A stretch of 58,177 nucleotides of DNA from positions 1 through 58,177 of the forward strand of contig NZ_SWCN01000028.1 of the NCBI RefSeq assembly GCF_005116575.1, given 5' to 3'. The notes beneath the pieces are model-generated. The model saw only the letters and a list, made by a program, of their open reading frames with translations. It was not told the origin of the DNA and searched no databases. Both the position numbers and the translations under genes were made by a program. Source of the stretch: Desulforhopalus sp. IMCC35007 (GTDB taxonomy: Bacteria > Desulfobacterota > Desulfobulbia > Desulfobulbales > Desulfocapsaceae). Positions 24,704-34,402 of this stretch are shown piece after piece. Each line of letters opens with the position of its first letter. Within the stretch, counting starts at the first letter, position 1.

Positions 24704-26662
24704 TTAATAGGCCATATGCCCAAGGGATTTCATGATGAGGGCAAAGCCCATGGCGAACATACCACTCAGGCCCATTCCGCAGGAAAAACCGGCCAGCAGT
24801 ACAGGAGCGTACTGTCGCCACATGGGACCGAATTTTTTCAGGAAATAGTATCGGCCAAGCAGCGCACCTGCAACTTCAAGGATCAGGCCATGGGGAGTGG
24901 ACTGGCCCAGCCCCCGTACAACTCCGTAGATGAGTAAAACCGGGAGACCAAAAAGTGAGAGGACCATATACATCAGCAGACCAAACCCCAGGCCGGAGGC
25001 GACTGTAGTTCCGTTGAGTGCCTGATAGAACAAAGAATTCCCCTCAAGGGTTGATGTCTGCATAAGCAGAGTATTGAGAGCCTGCAGGTGCCAGAGTTCC
25101 TGAGCAAACGGATAGTTTGCTGAGGGGATAGGGGCAAGCCTCCAGATAAACTGGGAGAAGACCAGACTGGCGACCATAACAATGGGAAAAACCAGAAGCT
25201 CTGCTTTAATGATACCACGAAGGGAGGTACCGGTCAGTTCTATTTGCCTGAACTGAACGGTTGCCTCGCCGTAATTGTGAATCGGGATTGGAGCATACCA
25301 GATTTCAATGCCCTGATAGCCAAAGAATCTTGCTCCGGCAATAAAGCTTGCCTCTCTGACAAGTGGCAGACTGACAAACTGTCCGGCAATTCCTTCCATT
25401 CGTGCTGTGATGTAGGAGATTATCGGGGTGTAGATAAAGCCGTAGCCAAGGAAAAATACCCACGGAAAAGAGGGCACCAGCCAGACACAGAGGCCGACGT
25501 ATGCGAGGGTTGAGAAGAAATAGATGGCTATGGCGATCCAGAAATTAAAGTCACCTCTTCCAGGCGGTGGATGAAACAGGTCATGCAGGGTGCCTCTGCC
25601 CGCATCTTTTGTCCTGAACGATGAAATGACTGACCAGATACCTATGGCACCAATGGCAAGACCCAGGCCAATACCAAAGCTCATGTAAAAGTCAAAGTTG
25701 TTGGCAAAAACGGTGTCCACAGTTGCCATACCGGGATGCCATCTGTTTAAGATACCCGCCGAATAGAGAATGGGGTTGAGGATGATAGTTATGATCAGGC
25801 CGATGAGCCCGCCAATAACCGCCCAGAAAGGCAGAACCATTCCAATAAACAACAGGCCGAGGTCAAGCTGCAGGCCCGTTGCAACCGCTGGCAGGATATT
25901 TTCTGTGTACCGGGTGAGTTCAATCCAGGGAATGGGGATAATTCGGATCTGCTCGGTGAAAATAAGTCCTGAAATGATAGGGAGAAGGACATAGACAAAA
26001 CCAAAGGCAAGGCCAATGACTCCGCCTATTGCAAAAACCCGCCATTTCCAGCTTTCTTTTTTTTCTTCAGCGGATTCGGCCAGAGCCATCGTGCCAAGGG
26101 CTGCCACTGGCGCCATGGGAAAGGGGAGTTTTTCCACATCGGAGGTGATTCTGTAGAGGGCGTAGCCCAGGCCAAAGTGGTCGATTCGCTGAATGATCTG
26201 GGAACCGACGAGGAGAAGAATCGGGATCAGCCAGTCCCTGTGAAAAAACGAACGTTCCACCATGGAGACGGAATCGGGCCCTGGTGCAATCCAGGTAGGA
26301 ATGAACTCCGTAACTCCCAACATTCTGGCCGCATCTGATTGAACAAGATACTGGTTCCAGAGAAGTCCCGAAAAAGGGGACGCCAGTGCTGCCCCGGCCA
26401 TATAGTACAGGAGAAAGATCTCTTGCTGCTTGAGGTCTGAGTGAGCCCGTTTGGCAATTTCCGCAAACAAGATGATGGTTACCCAGCGTGCGGCTGGACC
26501 AATGCCCTGGCCGATGACCAGTTGCAGATACATTGAACCTGGCATCATCAGAAAACCTATGAAAATGGCACCGATAATCGTCTTCCAGTCAAATCCTTCC
26601 TCAAAGTGAGTGGGGGGCGGCAGGAGGTCTCGATATTCTTTTAGTTCTTTGTCATCATACAT
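24704..26662 (-). CDS. OPT-superfamily-like polytopic membrane protein
   Basis: A 652-residue protein with about 14-16 hydrophobic segments. The start is the ATG at 26662 (MYDDKELKEYRDLLPPP); an open frame continues upstream but overlaps the previous gene and is not protein-like. Blocks such as GAIFIGFLMMPGSMYLQLVIG, LPFPMAPVAALGTMALAESA and GYGFIYTPIISYITARMEGI resemble oligopeptide-transporter (OPT) family members by general pattern. Substrates of that family are peptides and metal chelates. It follows the DUF6785-like gene by 50 bases. The pairing suggests the two work as one transport unit. Confidence 0.8.
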   Translation of the reverse strand: MYDDKELKEYRDLLPPPTHFEEGFDWKTIIGAIFIGFLMMPGSMYLQLVIGQGIGPAARWVTIILFAEIAKRAHSDLKQQEIFLLYYMAGAALASPFSGLLWNQYLVQSDAARMLGVTEFIPTWIAPGPDSVSMVERSFFHRDWLIPILLLVGSQIIQRIDHFGLGYALYRITSDVEKLPFPMAPVAALGTMALAESAEEKKESWKWRVFAIGGVIGLAFGFVYVLLPIISGLIFTEQIRIIPIPWIELTRYTENILPAVATGLQLDLGLLFIGMVLPFWAVIGGLIGLIITIILNPILYSAGILNRWHPGMATVDTVFANNFDFYMSFGIGLGLAIGAIGIWSVISSFRTKDAGRGTLHDLFHPPPGRGDFNFWIAIAIYFFSTLAYVGLCVWLVPSFPWVFFLGYGFIYTPIISYITARMEGIAGQFVSLPLVREASFIAGARFFGYQGIEIWYAPIPIHNYGEATVQFRQIELTGTSLRGIIKAELLVFPIVMVASLVFSQFIWRLAPIPSANYPFAQELWHLQALNTLLMQTSTLEGNSLFYQALNGTTVASGLGFGLLMYMVLSLFGLPVLLIYGVVRGLGQSTPHGLILEVAGALLGRYYFLKKFGPMWRQYAPVLLAGFSCGMGLSGMFAMGFALIMKSLGHMAY

Positions 26663-26712
26663 AATATTTACAGAGCCGGGGGTAGCGGGACAGGTGATTC
26701 TGTCTTCTCCTG

Positions 26713-28713
26713 TTAATCTGGTAGAACCTGGTAGCTGATGTCCGTGAAGAGCCCAACAATCCCCCAGCAACCTCCCATGAGAAAGTCGCCAATAATAAGG
26801 CCAATAAAGAAAAACTGGAGTTTTCGAAACAGTGTAACACCACCATAACGCATACACAGCGCATTACAGGCCCAGCCAATAAAAAAACTCACCCAGAGAA
26901 TTCGCATGGCAGAACTGTAGGCCGTCAGGTACCCGATGGGGTGAATCGGCCACCAGTAGAGTCTGTGGTAGCAGGTGACCATGATGAGCATCAGTACTGC
27001 ACCGATCAGAGCGAAAATGAAAACCCAGCTGCCAGTGACCGTTTCAGTGGCGACAAGCCGGTAAATGTTTTCGTAGACAGTGGTACTGGTCTGGGTTGCC
27101 CAGTCGAGTTGTAATTCGCGGATACCGTATTTGTAGCAAAGGATCATCATGCTCAGGATGGAGGCTGTCATTGAAACGACAATGGTCAGAGCCAGGCCTG
27201 AAAAAAGTAAAAGAGCTGGATGTCTGTTCTGGTGAAGGTGGCGGCCATGCAGGAGGGAAGGCATCAGCGATTCACGGAGATCAACAAAGAGTACTTTTTG
27301 GCTCATTCCAGCAAGAAGACCACTGGCTCCAGCAAATACCTTCGCTCCAAAAAGAGCTATAATTCCATCTGTTGGGGCTGCTGTGAGAGTAAAATAAGCA
27401 AGTCCACCCTGGCAGATGATTCTGGTTGCCACAAGCATGATCATGAAAAATGCTCCCACCACAAGAAATGCAGTGGATATGGTCATGCCAAGCTGCACAT
27501 ACCAGGTAATAAGAAAAGCAAAACCGCAGACTGCACCCCAGAAAGAGATACGCACGTCGAACCACTCGGAGCGATCCGGTGATGGGCTTTTTAAAAAGAA
27601 TGATTGCCTGCACACATCAAGGAGATGCAGGCGGGCCAGCCAGACCAGAAAGAGAAAGAAAATTCCATAGGCACCAATCATCTGCATCTCTTCAGGTCTT
27701 GCAAGTGTCGGACCGAAGGTGACACCGAGCTCGGAACCTGGAATAGAGTACCCCATCAGGCCCAGTATACCGTAAAAAAGGCAGCCGAAAAGAAAGAAGG
27801 CCCAGAAGGAAAATGAGATCTGCCGCGAGGTGAGGAAGGCAAAACCGATGAAGGACGGGTAGAGATAAATTTTGAGTTTTTGAAAACCCGTCAGGATTCC
27901 GGTTTCAGAAAAATATGGTCCAGCAAGAAAGAGAGTGGGAATGGCAGGTATAGAAGGGTAGTACAGGTTGAGTCCATTCACCAGATGGAGAACCACAGGT
28001 ATTGAGATACCTGTAAGAAGAAACCGGTTCAAAAAAAACTGTGCCGTCTTCCCTTCGCTGACGGCATTGCCGATCATCTCGGGTACTTTAAGCAGTGGAA
28101 AATTCATTCTTTCATTGTGTATCCACTGCCGAGAAAGAATGTTGACTAAAAACAGCATGACCAGATAGGAGACGAGAATAAAGCTGCCCCAGAGGAGAAG
28201 AGGCTGGATCCAGGCAGACCAGGGAATAGTTGTTGCGATTGTGAGGACATCCATGTCACGGCTGCCGGGAAGCCCGTTGTAAAGAAGCTCGATCGCCTCC
28301 CTGTTTGTCGGGGTGAGGGCCGGCGGGATGAGAGGGTGAAGGACTTCTTCCCAGCGGTTGCCAGGGGTCGCGAACTGTACAGGAGCAGTAAGATTTATGA
28401 GAAAGGTTCTGGCAAAACCAGTGTAGGCAATACCTGAGCCAACCACCATCTCAATCCAAACAACAAGCAGTTCCGGGCCCTTGAGTAGAAGTTTTGCTTT
28501 GAACGCCCAGCTGATGAGTGTGACGAAAACAGTGAGCAGCAGAAAAATAAAAAACGGTGCCAGGGGAAAATGGCCGCCGCCAAGTGGGGTGGCCCGCAGG
28601 TATATATTATTAAACGGGGTAAGCAGGCAGATTACAGCTGCCAGCAGCAACCCTAGAAGAGGGGCCCGCAGTCGGATAGATCTGAGAGCTGAAGGTTGGT
28701 TGTAGGCAGACAT
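26713..28713 (-). CDS. DUF6785/DUF6784-like polytopic membrane protein
   Basis: A 666-residue protein with roughly 14-16 membrane segments. The family call rests on the N-terminal pattern TPGNRWEEVLHPLIPPALTP followed by a long soluble loop and RQWIHNERMNFPLLKVPEMI, which I associate with the DUF6785 family of OPT-like proteins. The start at 28713 (MSAYNQPS) has GGGGG 9 bases upstream and lies 1 base after the stop of the giant permease gene. Alternative ATGs at 28722 and 28737 would overlap it. No biochemical role is known for the family. Confidence 0.8.
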   Translation of the reverse strand: MSAYNQPSALRSIRLRAPLLGLLLAAVICLLTPFNNIYLRATPLGGGHFPLAPFFIFLLLTVFVTLISWAFKAKLLLKGPELLVVWIEMVVGSGIAYTGFARTFLINLTAPVQFATPGNRWEEVLHPLIPPALTPTNREAIELLYNGLPGSRDMDVLTIATTIPWSAWIQPLLLWGSFILVSYLVMLFLVNILSRQWIHNERMNFPLLKVPEMIGNAVSEGKTAQFFLNRFLLTGISIPVVLHLVNGLNLYYPSIPAIPTLFLAGPYFSETGILTGFQKLKIYLYPSFIGFAFLTSRQISFSFWAFFLFGCLFYGILGLMGYSIPGSELGVTFGPTLARPEEMQMIGAYGIFFLFLVWLARLHLLDVCRQSFFLKSPSPDRSEWFDVRISFWGAVCGFAFLITWYVQLGMTISTAFLVVGAFFMIMLVATRIICQGGLAYFTLTAAPTDGIIALFGAKVFAGASGLLAGMSQKVLFVDLRESLMPSLLHGRHLHQNRHPALLLFSGLALTIVVSMTASILSMMILCYKYGIRELQLDWATQTSTTVYENIYRLVATETVTGSWVFIFALIGAVLMLIMVTCYHRLYWWPIHPIGYLTAYSSAMRILWVSFFIGWACNALCMRYGGVTLFRKLQFFFIGLIIGDFLMGGCWGIVGLFTDISYQVLPD

Positions 28714-28714
28714 C

Positions 28715-31700
28715 TCAGGCATCCCCCAACTGCGCATGAGTTAAGATAGCATCGCCGGTGGCCTCATTTTTACCGATGGAGTGTTGAAAAGATGCCTCAA
28801 GTTCGCGGTGGGCAGATTCGTCCAGAGACCGCCAGATCAGTAGTTGTTTTCTAAATTCATGAAGAAATGAGGTGTTTATCCTTTGCCAGATACCCGATTC
28901 TCCAGATTGCCGCTTAAGCGTAATTTTTATTTCGAGGAAATCCTCACCTTCTTTTGCTGGACAGAATTGAATATCAGCAGTTTGCATGATGCCAAAATCA
29001 AAGGGGGCCAGCCAGACATTTGTCCTGAGATGCAGGCAGTTCAGATCATGAGGGCTCTGAGATTGGTGCACCATTTCTGCAATTTCCTTTTCTGTTGAAC
29101 AACTGAAAATCACTTCAACCGGACCCGTTGAAAAAAGACCATGGGAGATGTCTCTATGGCTGGTGAGATAGGAGTGGATGAAGCCGCCAATGGAGTCGTG
29201 CTCCCGGAATTTCATTAAAAAGGGAAGTGTCACTGTAATCGTGTTATCGACTGGCTTCGGCAGTTTGAAGGTCCGGTTCACATCGGGGATAGCAATGCGT
29301 GCAGCAACTCTTGAAGGGTAGATGACAGAGATCAGAACCACCATGATGACAAGTATCATCGCAGCAACCCCTGCCATGGAGGAGTAGTTCACCGTAATGC
29401 CTGCCCAGAGGGAAGTGGCTGAGAGTATAGCCGCTGAAACCTGTGCCACAAGATAGCCAAGAACCACAGAGATAACAGCAAGAGCCATCGCCTCGGCCAC
29501 AAACAGAAAAGCAACGTGGGAAGGTGCAAGGCCCACTGAGGTGTATACCGCAATCTCCCCTTTACGTTCATAGACTGAACTGATCATGGTGTTTAGCACA
29601 ATGAGGATGGAGATAAGCAGGGGAATGATAATATTGGGGACGCCACTGTAGTTCATGGTATCGCTGATATTGTAGAGCCAGACGCCATCTTTTTCCCCTG
29701 TGAAAATTGCCAGGTTGAACCGGTCTGTGAGCTCCGTTGCAATCGTTCTGATACTACCTGGATCCTTGGGACGTACGGCTATGTTTTTAAGAACGCCTCC
29801 CGCGGCCAGTAAGGTTCTGGCGGGGATGATGGCAATCTGACCGGCCGGAATATGCTGGTAGCGGCTTTGGAAGGAGCGGAGGTCATCGCCTGATTCCATC
29901 GCTTCAAGTTCTTCTTCGGTCATTTCTACGGCAGCTTCCTCGGGGAAAATGACGGGCGTGAGTGGTTCCCCATCGAGATCAAGTGTCTTGTCAAAGCTTT
30001 CTGCATTAAAGGTTCCAATGACCGTAAATGGGCTCCCCCACAACTCCACTTCCTGGGAATTCCCCTTGCTGAGACCAAGGTTTGCAGCCATCTGTTCTTC
30101 GAGGATGATTGTTGTGCGGTCCGCATCTGTAAACCATCTGCCGCTTGTGAGCAGGCGGTCGAGTCCTGTGACGTAGGATTCGTTGGCATCAAGCCCGATT
30201 AATCCATGGGCATCAAGCTCAATGGAGCCATTTTTCAAGGGGATCGAAACAGGTTTTGAGGGGTCGTTGCTCTCTAGCCACACCCGAGGTGCAGGTCGGC
30301 TGATGCTTGCCATGGAGGTAACCAGGATGTCCGTTGCCTGGGGTGGCAGACTCTGCCGGTTCACCTTATTCAGGAGTAATCCCTGGTAAGGTGCATTGGT
30401 CTGAAAGGGAAGCCGGACCTGCTGTTGGTTGGATTTGATGGTGGTAAAGCTCATTATGGTAAAGGTTAAGATAATGAGCGTGGTACATGTCAGGATTGTA
30501 CGTATTCTTCTGCGTCTGAGATTGGAAACCCCCAGAAAAAAAGCAGCGGTAAAGGCCTTCCATCGGCTGATCTCCTCAGGGCGTTTATGGCTTGCTCGGC
30601 GCTGAAGCAGTTCCATCTCATCTTCAAAACGAAAGAAGATGATGAGGGTTACCATAAACGACAGGGCGATGATGAAAAAAGCAAGGATGACGACCATGGG
30701 ACTGTAGGCGAGTTCAAATGCGGGATGGACATTGTAGATGATCGTGATGAGGAGGATAAGAATTGCACTGAAAGCGACGATTCGTTTGTAGATATTGGCA
30801 AAGCTGAAAAGGAATCTTTCCATCACAAAGGCAAAAGGGACAAAAAGAGCGATATAAAAGAGAACACCAAAGAGGACATCCTTCTGGGTTTTTTCAATCT
30901 GCACATAGACACGTGCGGCGAGGGCCAGGGACTCTGCGGCCTTTTCTCTTGCCTGGGAATAGTTAAAGTGGACAAAACCTGTTTCGCTGAGGGCAAGGGC
31001 TGCCATACCTCTATTTTTCAGGTCGTTGATCCGCTTGTCAAAAATCCCATGGGTCTCAAGATTGTTAATGCGGGGGGTGAGGAGGGTCCAGGCATCTTTT
31101 GCTGCATGAAAGGTTGTATTTATGATGGCAGGATAGTCATCGACCAGGTAGCCCGTCCCTGAGTGGTTATCCTCTGAGCTGTTGGTCAAAATCATTTTAT
31201 TGGTGAGAACAGTATCCGAGAGCGTCAGTTTGAGCATGGTACCCGGTTCTGTGTAGATCGAAGATATAATGGAATTCCGCGTATCGATACGGCTGTACCA
31301 GAAGTGTTCCGGTGGGGCATCTCTGCGGCCGTCAAAGAGATGGATTTTAGTCATGAAGGCAAAACTTCGCGGTTCCAGCAGGTCAAAGAGAGTTGTCTCC
31401 CGGCAGTTGAACATAACGAGGTCGGTTTGCATGGATTTACGCAGCAGTTTCAGGCGGTAGTTATCTTTGCCGGTCTCTTTTTTGTCAATGGCCCAGATTG
31501 CCTTACCGGATAGAGGATCGTAGCGGTAGCCTTCAATGACCAGTTTATCCAGGACATGCTTTTTATCGGCCAGGCCCTTGATGGTAAAATAGCCGAGCTG
31601 GTCAACCATAGCATAATATTTATTTAAGCCCTGATATCCGAGAATAGTGGTATTACTGGCAGGAAAATTGGCGAAAAGCTCCCCTTGGAGAAGAAGATTT

Positions 31701-33553
31701 GTTCTTGCATTTACCGTAACAAAACCATCCGAGGGGAATTTGTCGTCATGTAATCGGTCGGTACTAGCCAGGGTAGAGATGAGATGTTCTACCAGGTGAA
31801 ACTGTTCGAGAAGATAGGGCCAGTCGACCTTTTCCACTACATCGCCCGGTGTTCCCCAGAGCTGCCTGCCGTCGCCTGTAGTCACGAAGGTAAGGCCCAG
31901 ATAACCAGCAAGGGCTGTGACTTCTCCGCCGAGGCTGGGGCGGTCGAAGAACCACGAGTCCCAGGTGCGCAAATGGCTTGGCCGCAAGGTGTCCTGGTAG
32001 CTGATCTTCAGGGACTTTGGCAAGGTCCCGGCCGCCTCTTCCAGGGTTTGAGCAATGATACTGTAGATACCGGTTCTGTTTACCGATTGTTTGAGATTGT
32101 AGAGCCAGCCTTTGTTGAAAGCGCCTACACCATTACCATGGCCTGAAAGGTGTAGACTGACGCTTGCCGCTATCTCATACTCCCTGACCGTATTTCTAAA
32201 AGTCACGGCTGAAGCAAGGGTCTGTTGCTGGCGTTGAATGTCTTCGATGGTACGTTCAGTCCGCTCTATTGCCTGGGGTACAATCTGTTGTAAGAGATCA
32301 AGTTCCACTTCAGGGAGGTTGTGAAAAGATTCGGCCCAACCCAGACGTCTAAAAAGAAATCGCTGGTTCGCTGTTTGGGCAATGAGCTCTTTTTGAGACT
32401 CACCACCGTCATCCATGCGAAGCTGGATAAGCTGGCGGGACAGGATATCGACCGCGCTGTTGATACTTTGGCGGATTGCCAGGCTGATGGCCTTGTCTCT
32501 TGTGCTGTCTTTGGTCAGAGGAAAGCGAAGAGACTGCAGGAGTTGTTGGGTTTCCTGCTGCCGTAAGAGCTCCTGGCTGAGGGTTTTCTTCGAATCGCGT
32601 AAATCCTTTGACCGTGCATTAAGACTCCAGATAGCATCGCGCATGCCGGCAAGAGTCTGGGCATGCCCGCTTGTGGCAAGCAGCAGTATCGATCTTTTGG
32701 GTGGATTCTTCCTGAAGGACTCGGCGAGTTCGAGAAATGTGGCAATGGAGCTTGCCGAATCTGCACCGGGGGAGTTGTTGGCGACAAATTCCTGATTATC
32801 AAAAAAAGCTTCAACGATGAGCAACTGCTGTTTGAGGTCCGGGTCAGAGCCTTCAATGACCGTGTAAATATTTTCAGCCAGGTTTTTTTCCCAAACGCAG
32901 CGGGAGGTCAGTTCCACTGACTCGGCAATGGGAGAAGACTGGTTGTTCAGAGGGCCGAAGACTTCCTCTGCTTTTTCATAGTTCATGATAAAACAGGGAA
33001 ATTGTAAAGGGGTGAGTTCCTCTTTTTCGGTAAAAAATATTTTCCCCTGACTGTTTGGTTTTTGTAAGTAAATTGCTGCCTTCGCCCCCAGAGAGGCGAG
33101 AAGTTGCCAGTTGCGCCCGGATTCAAAATCAAGCAGAACAATACTGCCCTTGATTTTTTTCCCATCAAGCTCATCCAGTTGTCCTTTACCGACATAATAG
33201 ACGGGAGCTTTTATGGTTCCATCGGTTGCCTCGGGGCTGATTGCATTGTAGATCAGGGGAGAAAGTGGCAACTGCTGATTTTTAAAGGTGAGTTCAGCCC
33301 CGAGAAAGCGGCGGACGGGCAGCTCATAGTAGTAACTCTGGGGTTCTAAGCCCATTGATTCAAGGCTGTTTTTAATATAGGTAACGCTTTTATGGTAGCC
33401 GGTAGAGCCCGTTGATCTGCTGTCAAAACTGCTGAGAGTTGTGACAGTATTGCGAAGACGGACCCCTGACTCATCTGCTGTAACTGGTGGAGGAACCAGT
33501 GCAGTTAGAGTTGAAAGAAGGCACAGTAGGAGAAAAGCTGGTAAAATTCGCAT
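28715..33553 (-). CDS. Giant FtsX-type ABC permease with a PA and pseudo-M28 peptidase ectodomain
   Basis: A 1612-residue fusion. Residues 1-26 form a signal peptide. A protease-associated-like segment (about 112-165) sits in an M28 aminopeptidase-like domain (about 30-580). All expected zinc-site positions have changed: HxD is FFD (250-252), the GEE region reads SGH (295-297), NLD reads SLH (465-467), and the final HTPxD reads GTPGD. More periplasmic sequence runs to about 888. Three membrane helices (about 891-973) follow, then the FtsX core: helix 1016-1036, a MacB/LolC-like periplasmic part with VIGTFNAES, and three helices (1304-1324, 1346-1371, 1390-1410). About 200 cytoplasmic residues end it. 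It belongs with the ATPase and small permease immediately upstream. Confidence 0.9.
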   Translation of the reverse strand: MRILPAFLLLCLLSTLTALVPPPVTADESGVRLRNTVTTLSSFDSRSTGSTGYHKSVTYIKNSLESMGLEPQSYYYELPVRRFLGAELTFKNQQLPLSPLIYNAISPEATDGTIKAPVYYVGKGQLDELDGKKIKGSIVLLDFESGRNWQLLASLGAKAAIYLQKPNSQGKIFFTEKEELTPLQFPCFIMNYEKAEEVFGPLNNQSSPIAESVELTSRCVWEKNLAENIYTVIEGSDPDLKQQLLIVEAFFDNQEFVANNSPGADSASSIATFLELAESFRKNPPKRSILLLATSGHAQTLAGMRDAIWSLNARSKDLRDSKKTLSQELLRQQETQQLLQSLRFPLTKDSTRDKAISLAIRQSINSAVDILSRQLIQLRMDDGGESQKELIAQTANQRFLFRRLGWAESFHNLPEVELDLLQQIVPQAIERTERTIEDIQRQQQTLASAVTFRNTVREYEIAASVSLHLSGHGNGVGAFNKGWLYNLKQSVNRTGIYSIIAQTLEEAAGTLPKSLKISYQDTLRPSHLRTWDSWFFDRPSLGGEVTALAGYLGLTFVTTGDGRQLWGTPGDVVEKVDWPYLLEQFHLVEHLISTLASTDRLHDDKFPSDGFVTVNARTNLLLQGELFANFPASNTTILGYQGLNKYYAMVDQLGYFTIKGLADKKHVLDKLVIEGYRYDPLSGKAIWAIDKKETGKDNYRLKLLRKSMQTDLVMFNCRETTLFDLLEPRSFAFMTKIHLFDGRRDAPPEHFWYSRIDTRNSIISSIYTEPGTMLKLTLSDTVLTNKMILTNSSEDNHSGTGYLVDDYPAIINTTFHAAKDAWTLLTPRINNLETHGIFDKRINDLKNRGMAALALSETGFVHFNYSQAREKAAESLALAARVYVQIEKTQKDVLFGVLFYIALFVPFAFVMERFLFSFANIYKRIVAFSAILILLITIIYNVHPAFELAYSPMVVILAFFIIALSFMVTLIIFFRFEDEMELLQRRASHKRPEEISRWKAFTAAFFLGVSNLRRRRIRTILTCTTLIILTFTIMSFTTIKSNQQQVRLPFQTNAPYQGLLLNKVNRQSLPPQATDILVTSMASISRPAPRVWLESNDPSKPVSIPLKNGSIELDAHGLIGLDANESYVTGLDRLLTSGRWFTDADRTTIILEEQMAANLGLSKGNSQEVELWGSPFTVIGTFNAESFDKTLDLDGEPLTPVIFPEEAAVEMTEEELEAMESGDDLRSFQSRYQHIPAGQIAIIPARTLLAAGGVLKNIAVRPKDPGSIRTIATELTDRFNLAIFTGEKDGVWLYNISDTMNYSGVPNIIIPLLISILIVLNTMISSVYERKGEIAVYTSVGLAPSHVAFLFVAEAMALAVISVVLGYLVAQVSAAILSATSLWAGITVNYSSMAGVAAMILVIMVVLISVIYPSRVAARIAIPDVNRTFKLPKPVDNTITVTLPFLMKFREHDSIGGFIHSYLTSHRDISHGLFSTGPVEVIFSCSTEKEIAEMVHQSQSPHDLNCLHLRTNVWLAPFDFGIMQTADIQFCPAKEGEDFLEIKITLKRQSGESGIWQRINTSFLHEFRKQLLIWRSLDESAHRELEASFQHSIGKNEATGDAILTHAQLGDA

Positions 33554-33639
33554 TCAGTTTCTTGAAAAGATTAATAGTTAACAGTGTTCCCCGTCTGAGT
33601 CCTTAAAAGAGGGTAACAAAGAGGTTTTTGAGCAGGTGG

Positions 33640-34377
33640 TTACTGGGCACTTTCAAGACCGCCGGTTCTGATATCCAATTCATCCCTTTCCTGTATTTTA
33701 TCAATTCTCCCATCCCTGATCCAGATGACCTGATCTGAAACGTTGAGCATCTTGTAGTCGTGGGTGGCGGAGATAACGGTGACCCCACGTTCAAGGCTCA
33801 TGTTTTTTAAGAGCTTGATGATATCCTCTCCAGTACTGAGATCAAGGTTACCGGTAGGTTCATCGGCCAGGATAATAGAAGGGCTGTTAGCCAGAGCCCG
33901 GGCAACGGCAACACGTTGCTGCTGACCTCCGGACAGTTCCGATGGACGGTGACTATGCCGGCCCCCAAGGCCCACCTGATCAAGAAGTGCCATTCCACGT
34001 TTGGCTGCATCGTCTGCGGAGATTCCGGCAAAGGTCATGGGGATCGTTATGTTCTCAAGGGCTGTCATCACAGGAATAAGGTTAAAGGTCTGGAAAATGT
34101 AACCGATTTTTCTACAGCGGAGCCAGGCCAGTTCGTAGGCGTCGAGCTGGGCTATATCCACCTCGTCAATAAAGACTTTACCACTTGTCGGTTTGTCGAG
34201 GCCGCCGATCATATTAAAAAGAGTCGATTTCCCGGAACCCGATGGGCCCATGATGGATATATATTTCCCGGCTTCGATCTGCAAGTTTATACCTTTTAGC
34301 ACCTTGACCACGATCTTGCCGAGATCGAAATCCTTTGTGACTTCGGAGACCCTGACGATATTTTTACTTTCGCTCAT
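33640..34377 (-). CDS. LolD/MacB-type ABC transporter ATPase
   Basis: A 245-residue ATP-binding subunit. Walker A is GPSGSGKST, the signature is [14 protein letters not shown], Walker B is IILADEPTG, and the switch His lies in SATHDYK. The sequence [16 protein letters not shown] is typical of the LolD/FtsE/MacB subgroup that powers FtsX-type mechanotransmission permeases rather than classical import. It lies 25 bases after the small permease and 86 bases before the giant one, so a single ATPase probably drives a heteromeric pair. Confidence 0.95.
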   Translation of the reverse strand: MSESKNIVRVSEVTKDFDLGKIVVKVLKGINLQIEAGKYISIMGPSGSGKSTLFNMIGGLDKPTSGKVFIDEVDIAQLDAYELAWLRCRKIGYIFQTFNLIPVMTALENITIPMTFAGISADDAAKRGMALLDQVGLGGRHSHRPSELSGGQQQRVAVARALANSPSIILADEPTGNLDLSTGEDIIKLLKNMSLERGVTVISATHDYKMLNVSDQVIWIRDGRIDKIQERDELDIRTGGLESAQ

Positions 34378-34402
34378 AACCTGTCCTTATTCTACAACTG
34401 AC

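Noticed and set aside
26663-26857. N-terminal extension of the OPT-like protein to 26857
   Set aside because: It overlaps the end of the DUF6785-like gene in another frame and gives a Cys/Trp-rich, non-membrane sequence unlike the family.
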